Assembly: GCF_028583425.1 (NCBI RefSeq)
Contig: NC_072793.1
Span: 64,919,028 to 64,983,027, forward strand
Source: Eublepharis macularius
Taxonomy: Eukaryota > Chordata > Lepidosauria > Squamata > Eublepharidae
Reading direction: 5' to 3'
Length of the DNA stretch: 64,000 nucleotides
The notes under the pieces were generated by a model. That model saw only the letters and a program-made list of their open reading frames with translations, ran no database searches and was not told where the DNA came from. The translations under genes and the position numbers were made by a program. Positions 58,201 to 64,000 of the stretch are shown here, in pieces. Numbering within the stretch: position 1 is the first letter of the stretch; each line of letters begins with the position of its first letter.

Positions 58201-60985
58201 TTTCATTTTCTTATTTGATGCAGAATAGAAACTTTCTACAAGGGGAGCTTTTTAAGAAAGGGAAATCTATTGTTCCTGAAATGAATTAACCAATTTGTAA
58301 ACATGACGTTCCCTGCATCTTCATCTTTAAAACATTAGCCCGTGGGGCAAATGATTAGCATTTTCCCTTGACATTGGCACCAATACCTTTGCTGATTTGG
58401 CTCAGCCATTAAATGCCTTGGCTGTTGCAAGAAGTTCATACTAATGGCTGCACACTGATAGAAAGGATGAGTACTGCTGAGACAAGCCAGAAGTGTGGAG
58501 AGAACATTAGTGTGCATATAGTATATTGGCAGTTCATTTAATAAGGCAAGCAAACTAGGCTATCTTAAGCATGGGAACTAGTCTAGAGAAGCTGCTGCAG
58601 CGAGCCATGCCTCTCCTGCTGAGAAAATGTTTTCAGAAAAGTGCTCTGAACAGAAACATTACGATGGCTTGTCAATATTGCTCTTTCAGGGAAAATAACA
58701 GCATTCATGCATTTTGTATAAGGGAGGCAGATCAAACTGATGATCAAAGTCATTTTATTATGTATAAGCTCTCCTCCTGTGTTGTTTTTAATGTCAGAAG
58801 CGCAGGCATTTCAGAATGGAATCATTTGCCCACAGTAACAATCAATGTCATATGCCCCCAAGGAAACTCTCAAGCCTTCTAAGGTTGTATACTGTTCACT
58901 TCTAGCCCACGCAGTCAAGTAAGTATGAACCTTTCCAGTGACTTTCATTGAGAGCCTTAAAACAAGATTCCATGGGAAAGGTTGTGGTGAAGGGGAAAAG
59001 TTACATTAATCCTTATTTGTACCTGTTGGCATTCCATAGATGTCACATGACAGCATCTTCACCATCTCTCTGTGTATGTTAAAAAGAATTTCTGTGTATA
59101 TTAAAAAAAGGATGTCTAATCTGAATGGTTCCTGACAGTTCTGTACTGGCACTCTGGGCTCATTCATTTTAAAGGATCATCATGTTTATGAGAAATGCCC
59201 GGTTTAGTGTCAGTTTGCAAAATGATGCTGCATTGAAGGCTGGAGAGGTCCCAGTGTGCTCTACGGAGTGTACTCAGCAGCACATTCTCAACAACACACA
59301 GGCAGTCGTTTGCAGCAGAAGCATCTGCCTAGTCAGCATTCCATTCTGCCTATTGCAAGAGCCTGGCTAAACAAAAAAAAAGATTCACTTCCTCCCTAAA
59401 GCTCAGCAGCATAATGTTTTTTGAGAAAATCTCATTCACCCAGCAGTGGATGTGAGGTCTTTATAGAGGTGGCATTCCCTGTGTGTAGTCCATGCTGACG
59501 CCCTTATGCTAGAGGACGTGTGGAAGGCGCATGTGTGAAAGGGCACATGTTTGAAATACCCCTACCACGTGCGCAGTCACCAGCATGTCGAGCATCTGTC
59601 CACTACTCCTGCGGCCCTTGGCAGCAGCAACATTGGTTTGCAGCTGCTACATATGCTTGGGGGTATACACACAGAAAAATCTTGTTAACATTGCTTTCCC
59701 TACTTGCAGTGTCACAATGAATAAGGACTTTCATGTAACTCATATGCGGGGCAAGTAAAGGCTAAATTCACCCCTAATCTCAATTTGATCTTTGTACTTT
59801 GGGCTGATTGCTTGCAATGTCTATTCCACCGAGCAGTGAAAGACAGGATAAATGTCTTTGCTTCTGTGGAGTTGCATGCTGAGAGAAATTTCTAATACAG
59901 TTGGAAGACAATCCGCTGGATTCCTATATGTGTTGCTAGACCAGCGACTGAAAAGTTCTGCCAAGGACCAAGTGGAAGCTGTTCAACAATGTGAAGAGGC
60001 ACCGTAAGCCTCACAAATTTCAAAGCTCTCTCTAAATGGGGTTGTTCCTTTTCATTCTTTTTCCTGTGCCTTATTCTCTGTGTCCCACAATGACTGAAAC
60101 AATCAACAAAGAGTATCTTTATCACAACCCATGTTTATCATAGCTGTACAACAATGGAGAGTCTTTCCTGGCAGTTGTCCTCTGTTATGACACCTTTCCT
60201 ATGAAGAAAAATGGCTAGTGTCTGATCTCAAACATTTTGTGGGAATTATTGTAAGATTTCCTTGCTTGACCTGGCTCACAGTGATTGGATTAAACTTGTG
60301 TATTTTAAGTTATTACCATACTGTGGGTCTCAAAAGAATGTTTGGGAAGGTTTAGGAAAAGTGTGGGATAGAAAGCCAAATATACTATAAAATTAAACAT
60401 ATTTTTTCTATTAGCCATGAAAGTCCATGATGTAAGCTGTGTAATGCAGTACAAGTGGTATAATGTGCTTCTGGATATAAACAGGCACCTATGAATGTCA
60501 TCACAATATGCCACTGGAGACTGAAATAGTTGGTGGTATTCCCCATCCTTTGAAGTGAAAATTATTCTGCATTGGATATAGAGTTGTGCACTTCAGCTTC
60601 TATCCAGAAGAGGGCTGGAGATACATTGCATGATGGCTGCAATGCTTTAGTACAAGAAATCAGAGATAAATTTGGTCAGTTTACTAATGCTACTCAATTT
60701 GCTTAGGTCCACTTTCAGAAGAAAACCTCACGTCTATGTTACCAGGCCCTTGAGCTATAACAGGAATATGACAGGTCAGGATTTTAAAACCTAAGATTAC
60801 TGCTAAACAATTCAGAAATAATTATTTGAACATGCTGATATAAATAGAGTGCCATGATCATTCTCAGAACTGGCACCTGGGATATCTAGAAAAGCCAGTG
60901 ACATTAGTTTAATAAAACATCTCCATTCAGTGGACACACACAGCTCAAGACAGTGTTTAGAAAAACTGCAAGAAAATTTTACAGA
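55260..60985 (+). other. Long single-copy intronic stretch
   Basis: About 5.7 kb with no defined mobile element. Open frames at 57370-57624 (-), 58571-58882 (+) and others show no domain or splice context that I could accept. Confidence 0.4.
58047..58066 (+). promoter_or_regulatory. CTCF-like motif
   Basis: TCCACAAGGTGGTAGTGTT resembles the CTCF core CCASYAGRKGGCRS with one or two differences. Motif match only. Confidence 0.2.
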
Positions 60986-60991
60986 GAGTCT

Positions 60992-61440
60992 AGACCAGTA
61001 GTTTTCAACATTTTCAGAACTAGGACCCACCCCACATGAGACTGAGAGAGTTACAAGCATGTGACAGGAAGTCATAGGACGGCACAGTCATGTGACATGG
61101 AACCATGTGATAAAAAACAAGGAACCAGAATTATGACCTCACCAGTGTCAAGGCCAGGACTGTGGGCAGCAGGTCAAAAGAGCTGGGAGCAGGAAGCACA
61201 AACAGAGAACTGGTAGGTATACAGTAGTGTGGAAGAAGTCAATGGCCAGAGCCATGAAGGAATCCTCTTCACTACTGAGTTATTTTGCCTTGCTTGTCCT
61301 GCAGCTCTTCTGAGCTTTAGTGCAAAGAAAGGAAGGTGGCACAGTGCTCTTTTGCTCTGTGTGCTCATACACTTTGTTTTTCCATAAAGGAGTAAAATAA
61401 AATATGGTGGCTCTGTAGGGGCTTGTGACACCTCATGTGG
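60992..61440 (+). mobile_element. Possible hAT (Charlie-like) end fragment
   Basis: ACCAGTAGTTTTCAACATTT then TCAGAACTAGGACCCACCCC resembles the CAGTGGTTCTCAACCTTTTT end of hAT-Charlie-type elements. The other terminus was not found, so the right edge is a guess. Confidence 0.35.
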
Positions 61441-61524
61441 GACTCTGTATCCTGCTGGATCAAAATGTCCTACAAAGCCTTTGATTAATAGTTTTTAAGT
61501 GTGTATGAATGTATATGCATGCTC

Positions 61525-61728
61525 AGAGCCAAACTATAAGTGACGCCTTACACAGGTTGGACACTTGTCAGCTTCCCTCAAGTTTTGATGGGAAATGTAG
61601 GCGCCCTGGTTTTACAACTTGGCTCTCCATTACAGCTGCAAGACCAGGATGCCTACATTTCCCATCAAAACTTGAGGGAAGCCGACTAGTGTCCAACCTG
61701 TGTAAGAAGTCACTTGTAGTTTGGCTCT
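61525..61728. repeat. 204-bp near-perfect hairpin element
   Basis: The left arm starts AGAGCCAAACTATAAGTGAC and the right arm ends GTCACTTGTAGTTTGGCTCT. The arms pair over about 78 bp with few differences (GACACTTGTCAGCTTCCCTC against GACACTAGTCGGCTTCCCTC), and pairing continues weakly towards a loop of about 12 bases. A 3-bp TCA on each side could be the target duplication. It abuts the tail of a 5S SINE. Non-coding MITE-like foldback. Confidence 0.85.
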
Positions 61729-61734
61729 CATGTA

Positions 61735-62465
61735 CATACCTGACTTATGGCGACCCAAGCAAGGAGCTTTCAAGGCAAATGAGAAGCAGAGGTGGTTTTG
61801 TGATTGCCTCCTTCTGCAGAGCAACCTGCCTTCCCTGGTGGTCTCCCATCTAAGATCTTACCAGGGTCAACACCAAAGGCTGCTGCCAGAGTTTCTGGTG
61901 TCTGAGGCCGGGGGCAGCTTCAGGGCTGTGCCGCCCCCACACATGTGCACTAAGCATGTACGCGCTTGTACCCAGACTGCGTGATGATGTCACTGTGTGT
62001 CACGTCATCATGCAGCATGCTGCTGCGAGCTGGCCCCATTGGTGCGGCAGGCAGCTGGGACGGCGCGCAGGTGGCCTCCCAGCCCTCCCGCTCAGTTGCC
62101 CTGTGCCGCCCCGGCCACGTGCTGTGCCTAGTCCGCTGCTGCATGCAGGCGGCGGCACAGGGCAACTGAGTGGAAAGGCTGGGAGGCTGCCTGCTCAGAC
62201 TGCCCCATGCTGCCACCGCCAGCACGTGCTCCTGGCCGGGCCCAGCAGCTGCAGGCCAGGCGGCGCACGGGCAGCTTCCCAGCCCTTCCGCTCAGCCACC
62301 AGTGCTGCCACCACCAGCTCCGCAGCGTGCGCCCCCGCCCCACGGTGCCCCCTCCGGTGCCTCAGCACTCGAGGCGGCTGCTGGACCCTCCTCCATGGAC
62401 GCACCGGCCCTGGTCAACATTACTTAGCTTCTGAGATCTAACAAGGTCAAGCTATACCATGCCAC
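61735..62465 (-). mobile_element. 5S rRNA-derived SINE, copy 4, split by a hAT element
   Basis: Minus-strand SINE: the head (GATCTCAGAAGCTAAGTAA-like) lies at 62413-62462 and the body with tail (GGGAGACCACC, TTGCCTTGAAAGCTCC, GGGTCGCCATAAGTCAG) at 61735-61865. The intervening 61874-62412 is a GC-rich hAT insertion. Confidence 0.85.
61874..62412 (-). mobile_element. GC-rich non-autonomous hAT element, copy 4, nested in a 5S SINE
   Basis: Flanked by GTCAACAC (61866-61873) and GTCAACAT (62413-62420), an 8-bp duplication with one difference. On the minus strand the start CAGGGCCGGTGCGTCCATGG, then CGCCTCGAGTGCTGAGGCAC and CGGAGGGGGC matches copy 2; the other end, inverse of CAAAGGCTGCTGCCAGAG, aligns with copy 3. 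At 539 bp it is the longest copy, with repeated CTC-GTTGCCCTGTGCCG-type GC-rich text. TGATGATGTCAC and GTCACGTCATCA motifs lie at 61982-62011. Confidence 0.88.
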
Positions 62466-62469
62466 CTTT

Positions 62470-64000
62470 CTTCTAATATATGCATGTATTTTGGTAGAAA
62501 CGCATCAAATTTAATTTGAAAAAAATTATTCTTCTGATACCTAATTGTAAATTATGTGTTAAAGAATAGTATGGATTTGGCATCACTGCCTGAAGGACAA
62601 CAGAGGGAATGGTGGGAGAGATAAGGACCATAAGAGGACATTCACTCTCTCTCTTTTTTTTACTGTATATGCAAATTCTGAAAGAGTTCATTCCCTAGTA
62701 AACTGAGAAAAGTTTATTTCTTAGGATGTAGAGGATTTTAAACTATGAGCATTCACACTTCCTTTTGTTATAGTTGTTCTTAGTGTCCTTTATGAAAGTA
62801 ACCTTAAAGTGCAGTCCTATGCGGAGATTCGCCCACTGAAACTGCATAGGAGTGCATGATTATTTTATCATCTTTTCCTTTCATTGTATCTAATTTTTTT
62901 TGTTTAGTTCCTTCTGCATGTGGCATGAAATAAAGGGATTCATTGTGACAATAGAAGAGTGGTTCAGGTCAGGGCAGGTGCCATCCAGTTGTTTATGCAC
63001 AAAATCATGTGTCCTCTTTAAAGTTTCCAATTGTGACATTGACTGTTTGATATCAATCTAACATGTAGCTCTCTCCCTTGCACTCTGAATGATTTTCTAA
63101 TTTGGATTAGAACCAAAACCAGATTGCCATAGGCGAATCTAGCTATATTTGGGGAGCAAATGTATTATCAGCTTTATAAAGTCCATGGCAGGTTTATTCA
63201 TAATCAGCAATTCCATTCAAATGCAAGTTCATGCTCCTGGTAATAAATTTTTCAATACACATACACAGCGTGTTTTTTCGCCCCCACGTGATTCACCAAG
63301 GCTGTGCATTAATTTTTTTTATACTGACCAGTATTTGCATAGCACATAGTCTGAAATATTACTTATTTACATTAGTGGTTCCCTAGTGACTGTTACCCAT
63401 ATTATCTGTAATTTTTGACACCACACAGATTCATCACTGTAGTTGCTCCCCTTCCCCCAGCTTCCGAAGATCTGAGCTGCTCACTTACATACAGAGTTGA
63501 TCCTGATTTCCCATCAGATCTGTGAACTGGGAAATCTTAGAGTCAGAGTTGATGGTTGTGTCCTCTTCTTAGCATTCCCCTGATTCTTGTGCTTGTACTT
63601 GGATCAGTGATATCCATTTGTTTACCAAATCATAAAAAATGAAAAGTGTTTTTATAAAGAAATTAAAAGGAAGACTAATTACATTCATATACACAAGTCA
63701 ATATTTGTTGTACCTGACGGGTATCTGCCAGTCAGGTTTAGAACTTTTAAGCCAAGATCAGACTCATAGTGACAGAGAAAATATCAGAACATAATCAGAT
63801 TGATTGGAATATTTCCTATCATCATAGTCAAACAGATTTTGCAACTGAAGAATTTTTCCTAATAGATTATCGACACTGTTTCTGCTATGCTTATTAGTAT
63901 GTAAGAAATGGCTTTCTTGATTCTGTATAAGGAGTGGGAATGCAGAGATTCTGGGTCCGATAGACAGGTCAGCATGACCTGTTCTTTTTGCTATGACCAC
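62470..64000 (+). other. Single-copy DNA to the window end
   Basis: AT-rich. A hairpin-family fragment (AGTGCAGTCCTATGCGGAGA, ACTGCATAGGAGTGCATG) is at about 62808-62862. No exon recognised. Confidence 0.4.

Noticed and set aside
58571-58882. 103-codon + frame
   Set aside because: No domain, no splice context, in AT-rich intron; length is within chance for the window.
61956-62441. 161-codon + frame
   Set aside because: Composition effect of the nested GC-rich hAT element.
7392-62462. 5S rRNA genes
   Set aside because: Only the internal promoter part of 5S is present, fused to SINE bodies with BovB tails.
1-64000. CAG repeat of the type linked to PPP2R2B in human SCA12
   Set aside because: No run of CAG or CTG units was found; short GCTGCTG stretches sit inside hAT elements.
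1-64000. CRISPR arrays, operons, phage or other prokaryotic systems
   Set aside because: Direct repeats found are microsatellites or mobile-element duplications; all evidence is of a vertebrate nuclear genome.

Overview
The window reads as nuclear DNA of a squamate reptile, most likely a lizard. The main grounds are repeats: 5S rRNA-derived SINEs carrying a BovB-type 3' tail, BovB (RTE) LINEs, several L2/CR1-clade LINE tails, L1 pieces, tRNA-derived SINEs with a TTG-repeat tail, and an unusually dense set of short hAT-type DNA transposons with 8-bp target-site duplications. There are no bacterial-style operons. Nearly all long open frames are repeat-borne or chance.

Host gene content is sparse and fits the 5' part of one very long gene on the + strand. 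At 25621-25699 there is a clear first coding exon of PPP2R2B, the neuronal B-beta regulatory subunit of protein phosphatase 2A, in its B-beta-2 form (starts MKCFSRYLPYLF), inside a CpG-rich promoter-like block (about 25050-25900). Upstream, 17196-17205 plus 17345-17422 form a candidate alternative start (MIPG then ...WCFSQVKG...) resembling the N-terminus of B55-type subunits and ending in the same splice phase. The shared downstream exon (beginning ADIIST...) is not in the window, so 25.7-64 kb is read as 5' intron. On the opposite strand, 5978-6141 is a well-formed exon for the first half of a C-type lectin-like domain, with good splice signals and no partner exons recognised.

Layout: 0-2.3 kb, CT-rich unrecognised DNA and a possible LTR; 2.3-10 kb, hAT element, SINE cluster, lectin exon, 5S SINE, L2/CR1 LINE; 11.6-16.8 kb, three hAT elements including a 2.3-kb one with an internal inverted repeat and one nested in a LINE; 17-26 kb, the two PPP2R2B start regions separated by repeats; 26-37 kb, mostly single-copy intron with LINE tails; 37-43 kb, two more hAT elements, an LTR-like block, a 5S SINE and a BovB tail; 46.1-47.7 kb, an L1-type element with both ends and a target duplication but only ORF1; 49.1-52 kb, a nearly full-length dead BovB; 53-64 kb, hairpin repeats, SINEs, and a hAT nested in a 5S SINE.

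The most notable items are the ORF1-only L1 (HAL1-like), the GC-rich hAT MITE family carrying CRE-like palindromes, the PPP2R2B alternative starts and the orphan lectin exon. All calls come from reading the sequence; no searches were run, and edges of old repeats are approximate.
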